Shown here: positions 17,877 through 26,813 of the stretch, in pieces
Layout of the letters: every line of letters begins with the position of its first letter
How positions within the stretch are numbered: the stretch's first letter is position 1
Assembly (NCBI RefSeq): GCF_002554705.1
Contig: NZ_PDEP01000008.1
Location: 126,106-190,105 of the forward strand
DNA length: 64,000 nucleotides
DNA from: Longimonas halophila
Lineage (GTDB): Bacteria > Bacteroidota > Rhodothermia > Rhodothermales > Salinibacteraceae
Direction of reading: 5' to 3'
Translations under genes and position numbers: made by a program
The notes under the pieces: model-generated
Told to the model about the DNA's origin: nothing
Database searches by the model: none
What the model saw: only the letters and a program-made list of their open reading frames with translations

Positions 17877-18044
17877 ATTGTAATTTGCAGTCCTATTCTA
17901 TGATAGAATGCGCTCCCATGGTTCCACGCCATGCCATGAAGAAGAAGTGAGTGGTTCGGGGAGATGCGCATGGGGGTTCCATTCGTGCAGGCTGCCTCGT
18001 ATTATACAAGCCCATTGGCTTTGGCAACAATCCCCGGCCCGCAC

Positions 18045-19229
18045 ATGGCTTGGTCAGACCTCATCGGACAGGCGCGCGTGGTGGACATGCTTCACCGCAC
18101 CCTTTCGCGCAAGCGCGTGCCGCATGCGTACCTGTTCCACGGCCCCAAAGGCACCGGCACTGTAGCAGCCGGCCTTGAGTTGGCCCGCGCGCTGCAGTGT
18201 ACCGAGCAAACCGAGGAGGCCTGCGACGCCTGCTCCGCCTGCCAGAAAACGCGCCGCATGGTGCATCCCGATGTGCACGTCTTCTTCCCGTACCCCAAAG
18301 GCACCTCCGACGACGATGTGGGCCAGCGCATCAAACGGCTCGGCGAGTCGCCCTACGCGCCCGTCGACTATGTGCGCCGCCCCTCGCTCGATGACCCCGA
18401 GAAGACCTCGAACAAGCAGGTCATGTACCACATCGACCGCATGAAAGAGGAGGTGGTGCGGCCTATGACGTTTCATCCGGGCGAGGGCGCGTACAAGATT
18501 GCGCTCCTTACCGATGCCGAGTACATGAACGCCTCTGCAGCCAATGCCTTCTTGAAGGTGCTGGAGGAGCCGCCCGACCAGACAGTGTTCATCCTCACCA
18601 GCAGCCGCGTCGACCAGATGCTGCCCACCATCGTGTCGCGCTGCCAGAAGGTGCGCTTCGACCCGCTTTCGCCTGATGCCATTGCCCAGGCGCTACACGA
18701 CCGCGAAAACGTGGCGCCCGAAGAGGCCTCCATGCTCGCTCGCATGGCCGATGGTTCGTACAGCCGCGCGCTGCAGCTTACCGAAAGCACCTATCTGCGC
18801 GAAAGTCGCACGCTCGTGCTCAACTTTCTGCGTGCTTCCTACACGTGCAAGGTGGCCCCCCTCAACGAGCGAATTGATGCCATTGCCAACCTGGGGCGCG
18901 AGCGCACAAAGAGCGTGCTGCGTCTTATGGTCCGGTGGATTCGCGACCTCATGCTGTACCAGACCCTTGGGGATGAGGCCCCGCTCGTTAACATCGACCA
19001 GGCCGAGGCGGTAGCCAACTTCTGCACCCGCCTCCCCGATGCCGATCTCCAGGCCATGGTGGCCCGGGTTGAGGAGGCGCTCCATCTTGTGGGACGCAAC
19101 GTACGCACGCGCCTTGTGCTCATGACGCTGGCGCTGCAACTGCGAACGGCGATGCATGGTGCATCCAGCACGCCGGTGTATCAACCCCTGCCCGAGCAGG
19201 CCCTGACCGATGCCCTGCGCACAGCGTAG
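18045..19229 (+). CDS. holB: DNA polymerase III subunit delta prime
   Basis: Clamp-loader subunit. The 394-residue product starts at the ATG at 18045 (MAWSDLIGQARVVDML); 27 codons upstream are open but unlike the family. The RFC-like AAA+ fold has a degenerate Walker A (GPKGTGTV, without GKT/S), as is normal for delta prime. Zinc-binding cysteines are Cys52, Cys60, Cys63 and Cys66. The SRC-equivalent is SRCQKVRF, and the sensor region KVLEEPPDQTVFIL is conserved. The sequence between residues about 75 and 140 is longer than in E. coli, as in other Bacteroidota. It lies between tRNA-Met (opposite strand) and a cobalamin riboswitch. Confidence 0.92.
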   Translation: MAWSDLIGQARVVDMLHRTLSRKRVPHAYLFHGPKGTGTVAAGLELARALQCTEQTEEACDACSACQKTRRMVHPDVHVFFPYPKGTSDDDVGQRIKRLGESPYAPVDYVRRPSLDDPEKTSNKQVMYHIDRMKEEVVRPMTFHPGEGAYKIALLTDAEYMNASAANAFLKVLEEPPDQTVFILTSSRVDQMLPTIVSRCQKVRFDPLSPDAIAQALHDRENVAPEEASMLARMADGSYSRALQLTESTYLRESRTLVLNFLRASYTCKVAPLNERIDAIANLGRERTKSVLRLMVRWIRDLMLYQTLGDEAPLVNIDQAEAVANFCTRLPDADLQAMVARVEEALHLVGRNVRTRLVLMTLALQLRTAMHGASSTPVYQPLPEQALTDALRTA

Positions 19230-19346
19230 CCCAGTGCCATACCGAATCGCGTTCGTATTCGGTGAACCAGTGGATACTCTTCATCCTTTTGCTGTATGTT
19301 GATTCTACCTGCACAAGACGTCCTATACGCTTGTGCATGGCCTCGC

Positions 19347-19580
19347 ACCAGGTTTGCCGCCGCACAGCGGCAATGAAAAGGGAATCTCGTACGGCCCCGG
19401 AAGCTGATTGGGTGCCGAAGCGAGAGCTGTACCCGCAACTGTGAAGCCACGTTTACACGAGCGTGTCGAACTCACTGCCTTACGAGGTGGGAAGAGTCGA
19501 CCCTGCACCTGGGTTGGTGCCGCCCGTGTTCTTGCCCCGCACTCTGCCGGGCATCGTGGCAAGCCAGGAGACCTGCCTGA
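19347..19580 (+). ncRNA. Cobalamin (AdoCbl-type) riboswitch
   Basis: The RNA shows the class hallmarks in order: GGGAATCTCG, GCCGAAGCGAGAGCTGTACC with CCCGCAACTGTGA, a GGTGGGAAGAGTCGACC segment, and the closing GCCAGGAGACCTGCC (B12 box). CACCAGGTTT near 19347 can pair with the GAGACCTG end to form the outer stem. It lies about 150 nt upstream of the TonB receptor start. A leader hairpin (arms around 19613 and 19632, CCGGGAATAGAGG / CCTCTTCCGG) is a possible expression platform. Binding of adenosylcobalamin would be expected to switch off the downstream genes. Confidence 0.95.
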
Positions 19581-19727
19581 TGCGTGCAACGTCACCTTCC
19601 TCCGGGAATAGAGGGAGCGGCGGTGGCCTCTTCCGGTAGCGCGCCAGCAGAACGCTGCGTGCAGTCGGGTGCCCATGAGCACCTCGGTCCGGTCTGTGGC
19701 GACGGCCCTCCCGTATCCACACGCGGC

Positions 19728-21749
19728 ATGGCCCTCTGGTCTCCACAGCATATTGCCTCTTCTTACAGCCTGCGCGGCGTGCTCGTGCTTTGCCTTGGGC
19801 TGTTGCTCTGCGTTCCTTCGCTATCCGTTCAGGGGGATGCGCGGGCTTCGTCTTCTGCGCGTATCTTCCCCTCTTCCACCGACACGACCCACACCGACAC
19901 TACGCGATCGTCGAAGCATGACTCACTGGCATGGGCCGAGGAGTTGCCTGCGCTTACGGTAACGGCCACGCGCATCCCCACAACGGCGCACAACGCCCCG
20001 GCCAACATTAGCACCATCGACTCGGCGGCCATTGCAGCAACGGGCGGTAGCACCGTGGCCGACCTCTTGGAGCAGCGCTCCAGCCTGCATATTCGTCGGG
20101 CCAGTGCATACGGGCTGGCCAGTCCGTCTACACGCGGTGGGGGCGCTGCCCAAACCTTGGTCTTGCTCGACGGCCACCGCATCGCAAACCCACAGCTTGG
20201 CCAAACCGACCTGTCGCTGCTGCCGACGGCCCTGCTTCAGTCTGCTGAGGTGATGCATGGCCCGGCGGCTCCGCTGTATGGCAGCGACGGCATGGGTGGG
20301 GCCGTCCATCTGCGCACGCGTGCTCCCACCGAGCCCACCGCAGCGCTGACGACCACGGTGGGCGCATTTGGTGAACGGGGCGGACGCCTGCTGCTTGGCG
20401 ATCGGTTGGGCGGTTGGGCGTGGGCGGCTACCGCGAGTTATCAACAGCGCACCGGCGACTTTCCCTACACCGACGATGCGCTCTTTCCGCCTGAAACGGT
20501 GCGCCGCGACAATGCCGATCGAACCCAGTACAGCGCCTATGCCACCCTGCGCCGGGCAGCATCGGATCGGGCCCGCGTGTCGGTGCTGGCAAACGCGGCC
20601 AATCGGGGCCTCCCGGGCACAAGTAGTCTTACGCGTAGCAACGAACGGCAGCGCGACCGCTCCATGCGCGTGTGGGGACACTACCGGTGGCCCGTGGGCA
20701 ACGGCACGCTCACCGCGCGTGCGTTCGGCCAGTACGACGGCATCCGCTATCAGGACCCCGATCGTACCACCAACGACATAGGTCGCACCTACGTAGCCCG
20801 TACCGAGGCCGAGTGGGAAGGCCCTGTCCGCTCCCGCTGGATGCTCAACGGGAGCCTCTCCGCAGAAAGCAGCTGGGCTACGCATCCCAGCCTGCGTAGC
20901 AATGCCCATCAGCAGCAGCTTGGGGGCGTCGTAAGTGCCATCTGGACGCGCGACCGCCTGCGCCTCTACCCGGCCCTGCGCGTGGATGCGTACCGCGTAT
21001 CCGACGGCACGGCCCGCGTAGCCACCGCCCCGCGCCTGGGTGCCAACTGGAAACCAATTGGCGGATACGACGCCCTGCGCCTGAAAGTCCATGCCGGACG
21101 CTCCTTCCGTATGCCGACCCTCAACGATCGATACTGGCAGCCCGGCGGTGTGCCCGACCTGCGCCCAGAGCACGGCTGGAGCATCGATGCGAGCGCTCGG
21201 TGGGCGCGCAACGGGTACCATGTGGAGGGGACCGCCTACCAGCAGTGGCATACCGACCGCATTCAATGGCGCCCGGTCGAGGGGGTATGGTCGCCGCGTA
21301 ACGTCCAGCGCGTACGGACCCGCGGCCTCGAAGGCGATGCCGCCACGCGCTGGACACCCGGTGCCGGACTTCAATTCACAACCGGACTTCGCGCCACGTA
21401 CACCGAGGCCCTCGATCGCTCTTCCCCCGAAACGTCGTCGTACAATCAGCAGTTGCCTTACGTACCACGGGTTACTGTTAAACCGTATGCAACCCTACAT
21501 GCGGGCCCGCTTCATTTGGATGCCAGTGCGCAGTACATAGGAGCACAGCTTACAGCCAGCGACGGTAGTCAGCGCAAGGACGGCTATCTAACTACCAGCG
21601 CACAGGTGCGTCTTGCCCAACAGTGGGATCCGCTTCGTGTGGAACTGCGCCTTCGCATCCACAACGCCCTAAACACGAACTACACCCTGCAAAATAATCA
21701 GCCCGTGCCGCCCCGACATGGCACGTTTTCGCTTCGTATCACGCTGTAA
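19728..21749 (+). CDS. TonB-dependent outer-membrane receptor, BtuB-like
   Basis: The 673-residue product starts at the ATG at 19728 (MALWSPQHI), giving a signal segment (GVLVLCLGLLLCVPSLSVQ). A TonB-box-like LTVTATRIP is followed by the plug domain (about residues 95-200, with STVADLLEQRSSLHIRR, STRGGGAAQTLVLLDGHRI and GPAAPLYGSDGMGGAVHLRT). The 22-strand barrel region ends in the outer-membrane C-terminal Phe-containing strand (TFSLRITL). The upstream cobalamin riboswitch makes vitamin B12 or a corrinoid the likely ligand. The propeller lipoprotein gene begins 10 bp after its stop, so they are cotranscribed. Confidence 0.93.
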   Translation: MALWSPQHIASSYSLRGVLVLCLGLLLCVPSLSVQGDARASSSARIFPSSTDTTHTDTTRSSKHDSLAWAEELPALTVTATRIPTTAHNAPANISTIDSAAIAATGGSTVADLLEQRSSLHIRRASAYGLASPSTRGGGAAQTLVLLDGHRIANPQLGQTDLSLLPTALLQSAEVMHGPAAPLYGSDGMGGAVHLRTRAPTEPTAALTTTVGAFGERGGRLLLGDRLGGWAWAATASYQQRTGDFPYTDDALFPPETVRRDNADRTQYSAYATLRRAASDRARVSVLANAANRGLPGTSSLTRSNERQRDRSMRVWGHYRWPVGNGTLTARAFGQYDGIRYQDPDRTTNDIGRTYVARTEAEWEGPVRSRWMLNGSLSAESSWATHPSLRSNAHQQQLGGVVSAIWTRDRLRLYPALRVDAYRVSDGTARVATAPRLGANWKPIGGYDALRLKVHAGRSFRMPTLNDRYWQPGGVPDLRPEHGWSIDASARWARNGYHVEGTAYQQWHTDRIQWRPVEGVWSPRNVQRVRTRGLEGDAATRWTPGAGLQFTTGLRATYTEALDRSSPETSSYNQQLPYVPRVTVKPYATLHAGPLHLDASAQYIGAQLTASDGSQRKDGYLTTSAQVRLAQQWDPLRVELRLRIHNALNTNYTLQNNQPVPPRHGTFSLRITL

Positions 21750-21759
21750 TCTTGACCTT

Positions 21760-22905
21760 ATGACTACTTCTACGCGCCCTGTGCGCCTGCTTTCTGTGTA
21801 TACGCTGCTTCTGGCTGCCACGCTCTGGCTTACCGGATGTGATTTCGGCGTCTCGCAAGATGATGCCATCACAGCCCGGACCACAGATGTGGCCGTCGCC
21901 AACGCAGGAGCGTTCGGCGCCCAAAACAGCAGCTTTACCTTCATCAATCCCGAAGAGGAGACGGTGTCGAACACGAGCACCTTTTCCTCCTACATCCAGA
22001 GTCACATTCTGCTCGACAACCAGTTGCTAACCGTCTTTGGGGAAACCGGCACGCTTGGCGTGTTCGATCTGGAGACCCGGAACCAACTGGGCCAAGTCAC
22101 GGGCATTCCGAACCCACGCTACGCTATTTCGGATGGTCGGGTGGCCTATGTAACCAGTCAGAGCTACAGCGACGATACCGATCCGGCGGTCTACATCATT
22201 GACCTGGGCGAGCGCGAGATTGTGGATACCATTACGCTGGATGCCAACCCCGAAGGCATTACGGGCACGTCCAGTAGCTTGTTTGTAGCCACCGGCAACG
22301 TCGATGGCCAAATTATAGAAATCAGTCGTCCCCTCGGTAATCCTATTACAGGCGACCATACCATTGCAGGTACAATCGACCCCGAATGCGACGCCCCGCG
22401 CCGCCCATACGTTACAAGACAGGGCCTGCTGGCGGTGGCCTGCAGTGGTGCTACGGTCTACGACGATGACTTCAACGTGATCGAAGAAACGAATGGAGCC
22501 CTCCTCGTCATTGACCCCGCAGGCAATAGTGGCGATGGAAGCATTCTTGACCGCGAAGACCTCGCCGGGCAGCTTACATCAGCGAGCTCGCAGCAACGGA
22601 CGTTCTACTCGCGGCTGCGCAATACGCTCTTTGCGGTGCTCGAAGACAACACCGTTGTGCTGTACAGCACGCTCAACGGCGAGCGCTCCGACATCCAGGT
22701 CGACGGCCCCCCGATCGGTGCGATTGCGTTTGATGCCGTTAACGAACTGATCTATCTGGGGCGTCCCGATCCGGTCAATCCATTTGGCGCGGCGGGTACG
22801 GTGACGGTGCACGAAAGCAGTGGCGCCGAAATCGAATCGTACGAAGCAGGGATTGCGCCTGGCCACATTGCACTGCGCATCACGCAGGGCGAGCAGGATG
22901 GGTAA
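21760..22905 (+). CDS. YncE-like beta-propeller surface lipoprotein, BtuG-like candidate
   Basis: A 381-residue lipoprotein (signal LLLAATLWLTGC, lipid Cys27) followed by repeated beta-propeller blades, for example LGVFDLETRNQLGQV, AVYIIDLGEREIVDTI and ALLVIDPAG, resembling the YncE/DUF5074 group. In Bacteroides, BtuG is a surface seven-bladed propeller lipoprotein that captures cobalamin and hands it to BtuB. This gene's position right after a riboswitch-controlled TonB receptor makes the same role likely here; that is inference from context and fold, not from a BtuG-specific motif. Confidence 0.82.
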   Translation: MTTSTRPVRLLSVYTLLLAATLWLTGCDFGVSQDDAITARTTDVAVANAGAFGAQNSSFTFINPEEETVSNTSTFSSYIQSHILLDNQLLTVFGETGTLGVFDLETRNQLGQVTGIPNPRYAISDGRVAYVTSQSYSDDTDPAVYIIDLGEREIVDTITLDANPEGITGTSSSLFVATGNVDGQIIEISRPLGNPITGDHTIAGTIDPECDAPRRPYVTRQGLLAVACSGATVYDDDFNVIEETNGALLVIDPAGNSGDGSILDREDLAGQLTSASSQQRTFYSRLRNTLFAVLEDNTVVLYSTLNGERSDIQVDGPPIGAIAFDAVNELIYLGRPDPVNPFGAAGTVTVHESSGAEIESYEAGIAPGHIALRITQGEQDG

Positions 22906-22938
22906 CGTGTTTCCTCCTACTTGGCGTGTCGTCTCGTT

Positions 22939-23169
22939 ATGACCGTTGACCGCTGCTACTGCTACGATGTGCCGTTTGATCGGCTCCACCGCGTATCCCA
23001 ACGCACTGGGGCCAACACGGTAGACGCCCTGCAGGCGCATGTCTGCTTTGGACACAACTGCGGCCTCTGCCATCCTTACGTACGCCGCATGCTGCGTACC
23101 GGGCAGGTTACGTTTCATCAGATCATTGAAGATGATGATGAACCTGCCCGGTCGGGAGCGCCAACGTGA
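22939..23169 (+). CDS. BFD-like [2Fe-2S] protein in the cobalamin locus
   Basis: A 76-residue protein starting at the ATG at 22939. Cysteines form Cys6-x-Cys8-x32-Cys41-x2-Cys44, matching the spacing of bacterioferritin-associated ferredoxin (CxC-x31/32-CxxC), which binds a [2Fe-2S] cluster. The C-terminus is acidic. It follows the propeller gene by 33 bp and is probably under the same riboswitch. A redox role in corrinoid reduction or processing is possible but unproven. Confidence 0.78.
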   Translation: MTVDRCYCYDVPFDRLHRVSQRTGANTVDALQAHVCFGHNCGLCHPYVRRMLRTGQVTFHQIIEDDDEPARSGAPT

Positions 23170-23236
23170 ACCTTTCATGGCCAATGCGCCGTGCATCAGG
23201 TCGATCCGATGTTTTCATTGCTGACGCTTTGCGCTC

Positions 23237-23968
23237 ATGGCCACACTGCTATACATCTTTCCGCACCCCGATGATGAAAGCTTCGGGCCGGCTCCTGCGC
23301 TGGCCCGGCAGCGTGCGCAAGGGCACGATGTGCATGTGCTTACGCTGACCCGCGGTGAGGCCACCCAGCAGCGCCACCGGCTGGGCCTGAGCAAAGAAGA
23401 GATGGGGGCGGTCCGGTTTGGTGAGATGCAGCACGTAGCCGAAGCCCTCGACCTGTCGTCGCTTAACGTGCTGGATCTGCCCGATGGCGAGCTTGCCAAC
23501 CTGTCGCCGCTCGATATCGAAGACGTGGTGATGCAGCACCTGGTGCGCCTGCAGCCCGATGTGGTTGCTACCTATGCGGTGCACGGTGTAAGCGGGCACC
23601 CCGACCACCTCGTTACGCACGCCGTAGTTAAACGCGTGGTATGCAGCGCCGTGTCAACGAACGAGGTCCCCGTGCGGCGGCTCGCCTTTTTCACACTGTG
23701 CGAGAACGACGCCCCGCGTCCCGATCATCTACAGGCCTCGTCCGACGAAGCCATTGACTGCGTAGTGCCGGTGGATGAGGAGGCCTTTTCAACGGCGCAG
23801 GCAGCCCTTCAGTGCTATGAAACCTACGCGCCCGTCATCGAAGAACACCGTCCGCTCGAAACCGTGCGCAACGGGGTGTGCTTTGAATGCTTCCGTGAAG
23901 CACCCACGCCTCGTCTTACTGACCTGACGGCTCATTTGCCCGCTCAGCTGCCTCTTGGCTCCTCCTGA
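23237..23968 (+). CDS. PIG-L/LmbE family deacetylase
   Basis: A 243-residue zinc-dependent N-acetylglucosaminyl deacetylase-like enzyme. The metal motif PHPDDE (residues 9-14) and the second metal/catalytic motif GVSGHPDH are intact. Family members deacetylate GlcNAc conjugates, including the bacillithiol and mycothiol precursors and antibiotic sugars. I cannot tell which applies here. It sits 67 bp after the BFD-like gene and 27 bp before a histidine kinase, so a five-gene operon is possible. Confidence 0.88.
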   Translation: MATLLYIFPHPDDESFGPAPALARQRAQGHDVHVLTLTRGEATQQRHRLGLSKEEMGAVRFGEMQHVAEALDLSSLNVLDLPDGELANLSPLDIEDVVMQHLVRLQPDVVATYAVHGVSGHPDHLVTHAVVKRVVCSAVSTNEVPVRRLAFFTLCENDAPRPDHLQASSDEAIDCVVPVDEEAFSTAQAALQCYETYAPVIEEHRPLETVRNGVCFECFREAPTPRLTDLTAHLPAQLPLGSS

Positions 23969-23995
23969 CCTGCTGCATCTGCTGTCGACTGGGCT

Positions 23996-25021
23996 ATGGT
24001 TGCTCCTGCGCGCTACTTCTCGTGGCTGGCCTTTAAGATCGCTGCACTGGCAGCGGGGGTTGCCGGACTTATCGCACTGGCGCTTGGAGGCTCGGTCTGG
24101 GGCAGTATCGGCAGCCTGCTGGCTGTAGGATTGGCTACGTATGGCGCCGCGTGGTGGATGCTGCACGCGCGCCTGCGCACGATCCACTCGCTTCTGAAAC
24201 AGGTGCGCGCTCACCAGTTCGACGAACTGGGCACCAGCCCCTCGCCTCGCGGCGACGAGCTCGATGGCTTGATCTGGGAACTGCATCGCACCGGGCAGAT
24301 GCTGAACCGTGAGATCGATGACATGCGCCGCATGGAGAGCTATCGGCGCGAGTTCATCGGCAACGTATCTCACGAGCTCAAAACGCCGATCTTCTCCATC
24401 CAGGGCTTTGCAGAGACGCTCTCCGACGGCGCGCTCAGCGACCCCAAGGTCAACCGCACCTTCCTGCAGAAGATTATCCGCAACGCCAACCGGCTCGACC
24501 GTCTGGCGCGCGACCTCTCCGAAATTGCTCGCCTTGAAACTGGCACCATGGAGATAGAAATGACGCGTTTCGACCTTGGCGAGCTGATGCGTGAGGTAAC
24601 CGAAACGCTACTTCCCAAAGCCGATCAGAAAGATGTTTCGCTGCGCCAGGCCACAGAGCCCAAGGCGCTTCCTGCGGTACGGGGCGACCGCGAGCGCATC
24701 CGCCAGGTCCTCGTCAATCTTATTGACAACGCGATTAAGTACAACGAGTCGGGGGGATACGTGGCGGTATCGGCCCAACGCCAGGGTGAAGCGGTACAGG
24801 TGTTGGTGCAAGACAACGGCATTGGCATCCCCGAGCGCCACTTAAACCGGCTTACCGAGCGCTTCTACCGTGTGGACAAGAGCCGTTCGCGTCACCAGGG
24901 CGGATCGGGGCTGGGCCTGTCGATTGTAAAGCACATCTTGAGTGCGCACGATGTCCAATTGCACGTGGAAAGCACCGTGGGCGAAGGCTCCACGTTTACC
25001 TTTGTGCTACCGGTTGCGTAG
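23996..25021 (+). CDS. Membrane sensor histidine kinase (PhoR-like)
   Basis: The 341-residue kinase has two N-terminal membrane segments (about residues 10-32 and 36-56), a short HAMP-like linker, and a HisKA dimerisation domain with phospho-His126 in IGNVSHELKTP. The HATPase domain has N-box NLIDNAIKYNE, G1 DNGIGIP and G2 GGSGLGLSIVKHIL. There is almost no periplasmic loop, so it senses within the membrane or through partners. No response regulator is adjacent. Its last 15 bp overlap the 3' end of the convergent small membrane gene. Confidence 0.92.
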   Translation: MVAPARYFSWLAFKIAALAAGVAGLIALALGGSVWGSIGSLLAVGLATYGAAWWMLHARLRTIHSLLKQVRAHQFDELGTSPSPRGDELDGLIWELHRTGQMLNREIDDMRRMESYRREFIGNVSHELKTPIFSIQGFAETLSDGALSDPKVNRTFLQKIIRNANRLDRLARDLSEIARLETGTMEIEMTRFDLGELMREVTETLLPKADQKDVSLRQATEPKALPAVRGDRERIRQVLVNLIDNAIKYNESGGYVAVSAQRQGEAVQVLVQDNGIGIPERHLNRLTERFYRVDKSRSRHQGGSGLGLSIVKHILSAHDVQLHVESTVGEGSTFTFVLPVA

Positions 25022-25366
25022 GCGTTGCGCCAGACGCTCGGCCTTTTCTTCTTGGGAAGACCGGTCTTTGGAGTCCATATCGTCGAGTAGTGGCTCTTGC
25101 GATGCGCGATCACTGTGAGCCCGGTCCCATGCCTCGCTCGTTACGATCGTCTCCAGGTGTTGGATGCGCCGGTTCAGGCGCTCGCGTTCGGCCTTACACT
25201 CGCTACGCAGCGCATCAATTTTCTCCTCGGTTTCCTCAGCAGATGCGCCAATCTTGCGCTGTTCGGTTTTGAACTCCAGCCACTCCTCAAAGGCGCTATA
25301 CACAAACACGATTAGTACAATCAGTATCCACCAGTATGTGCCCAGAAACTCAAGCAGTTCGGTCAT
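25007..25366 (-). CDS. Small membrane protein with coiled coil, PspB-like in layout
   Basis: A 119-residue protein with one N-terminal transmembrane helix (about residues 9-29, WWILIVLIVFVYSAF) followed by a charged coiled coil and the segment RRIQHLETIVTSEAWD. A short TM helix followed by a helix ending xLETIVxxE recalls the phage-shock protein PspB/PspC C-terminal motif. Similarity is too short for a firm assignment. It overlaps the histidine kinase end by 15 bp in a convergent arrangement. Confidence 0.75.
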   Translation of the reverse strand: MTELLEFLGTYWWILIVLIVFVYSAFEEWLEFKTEQRKIGASAEETEEKIDALRSECKAERERLNRRIQHLETIVTSEAWDRAHSDRASQEPLLDDMDSKDRSSQEEKAERLAQRLRNR

Positions 25367-25423
25367 AATGGTAGGTGCAACTATAGTTGTTGAATCAAGA
25401 TCGGGGCCATCATTAAAGCAGAC

Positions 25424-25447
25424 GGGGACGCATAGCGATGCGTCCCC
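25424..25447. repeat. REP-like hairpin (GGGGACGCAT family)
   Basis: A 10-bp perfect stem, GGGGACGCAT / ATGCGTCCCC with loop AGCG, lies just downstream of the glycogen synthase gene. A related perfect palindrome built on TAGGGACGCAG is at 47389-47416. No T-run follows on either strand. Confidence 0.75.
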
Positions 25448-25478
25448 AAGGGATGGTGGAAAGAGAATCTACACGTTC

Positions 25479-26705
25479 CTACGACACGGTGTCATCCAGC
25501 AGGTCGCGATAGAAGTCCAGTGTTTGCTCCGCAATGGCTGTCCAGCTAAACTGCTGCACCACGCGTTCGCGGGCTTTTTCCGCCATCGAAGCACGGCGCT
25601 CCGGATCGGCCAACAGCGTGTTGACGCCCTCAGCCAGGTCGGCAGCAAAGGCATCCGGATCTTTCGGGTCGAAGTCGTCGCCTTCTTGCGCATCAAACGA
25701 CACAAGCAGACCCGTTTCGCCATCTACGACGACCTCAGGAATGCCGCCTACGGCAGAGGCTACGACGGGCGTATGGCAGGCCATAGCCTCCAGGTTGATG
25801 ATGCCAAATGGCTCGTACACCGACGGACACACAAACAGCGTAGCATGCGAGTAGAGCGTGATGACCTCATCCTTGGGTAGCATCTCGTCGATCCACACCA
25901 CGCGGTTGCCGGACTCCGCCTGTGCCTCTTCAACGAGCGCGGTCATCTCCGCAGCAATCTCGTCGGTGTCGGGGGCACCGGCGCAGAGCACCACCTGCAC
26001 GTCGTCGTCCATGTCGTGGATGGCACGCACCAGGTGCAAGATGCCCTTCTGCCGCGTAATGCGCCCCACAAACAGCACAAACGGTTGTTCCGGGTCTACA
26101 TCGTGCTTGCGGAGCACCTCATCGTTGTGGCGCGGCTGGTACTGGTCAATGTCGATGCCGTTGTAGATGGTGCGGATGCGCGAACGCGGCACGTCGTACA
26201 GGTCGTGCACATCGTCTTGCATGGCTGACGACACGGCCACTACGCCATCGGCATTCTCGTAAGCGGTGCGCTCCACCCAGCTCGATCCGTGGTAGGCTGT
26301 GCCCAGCTGCTCGATCTTCCACGGACGATGCGGCTCCAGCGAGTGCGTAGAAAGCACCAGCTTGGCCCCCGTGAGCTGCTTGGCCAGGCATCCGGCCAGG
26401 TGCGAGTACCAGGTGTGCCCGTGCACAATGTCGGCCTCTTGCACCGAGCCCGCCATGATGACGTTGCGCGCCATCGCATCCAAAAACTTCGCGTGGCGCG
26501 GGTCCTGGTTTGGAATATCGGGCGCGGTGACGCCCTGCACCTCAAGGTTGCCCTGGTCTACGTCTTGATCGCCAAAGCTAAGCACCTGCACATGGTGCTC
26601 GCCGTCATCGGCAGCCGCCATTTCGCGGGTCAGGTACTCCACATGCACGCCCGCGCCGCCGTATACGTTGGGCGGATACTCATTCGTCAAGATGACAATA
26701 TTCAT
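25479..26705 (-). CDS. GT4-family glycogen synthase
   Basis: The 408-residue GT-B glycosyltransferase starts at 26705 (MNIVILTNEYPPNVYGGAGVHVEYL). Its N-terminal PPNVYGGAGVHV, HTWYSHLAG, the nucleotide-sugar binding VGRITRQKGILHL and the E-x7-E motif (EPFGIINLEAMACHTPVVAS) match the short actinobacterial-type glycogen synthase (TIGR02149-like) rather than E. coli GlgA. Members use ADP-glucose to extend alpha-1,4-glucan or to make maltose-1-phosphate. The adjacent glgC supports glycogen synthesis from ADP-glucose. The glgC stop lies 108 bp upstream, so the two are probably cotranscribed. Confidence 0.9.
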   Translation of the reverse strand: MNIVILTNEYPPNVYGGAGVHVEYLTREMAAADDGEHHVQVLSFGDQDVDQGNLEVQGVTAPDIPNQDPRHAKFLDAMARNVIMAGSVQEADIVHGHTWYSHLAGCLAKQLTGAKLVLSTHSLEPHRPWKIEQLGTAYHGSSWVERTAYENADGVVAVSSAMQDDVHDLYDVPRSRIRTIYNGIDIDQYQPRHNDEVLRKHDVDPEQPFVLFVGRITRQKGILHLVRAIHDMDDDVQVVLCAGAPDTDEIAAEMTALVEEAQAESGNRVVWIDEMLPKDEVITLYSHATLFVCPSVYEPFGIINLEAMACHTPVVASAVGGIPEVVVDGETGLLVSFDAQEGDDFDPKDPDAFAADLAEGVNTLLADPERRASMAEKARERVVQQFSWTAIAEQTLDFYRDLLDDTVS

Positions 26706-26813
26706 ACAGATACGTACGTCGAATCCAGAAAAATAGGGAGAAGGTGGCCGGGGGATGCACGGGGCACGCGGCATGGTGAACATAGGTGCCGCGCCCCGTA
26801 TCATCCGCATCGC

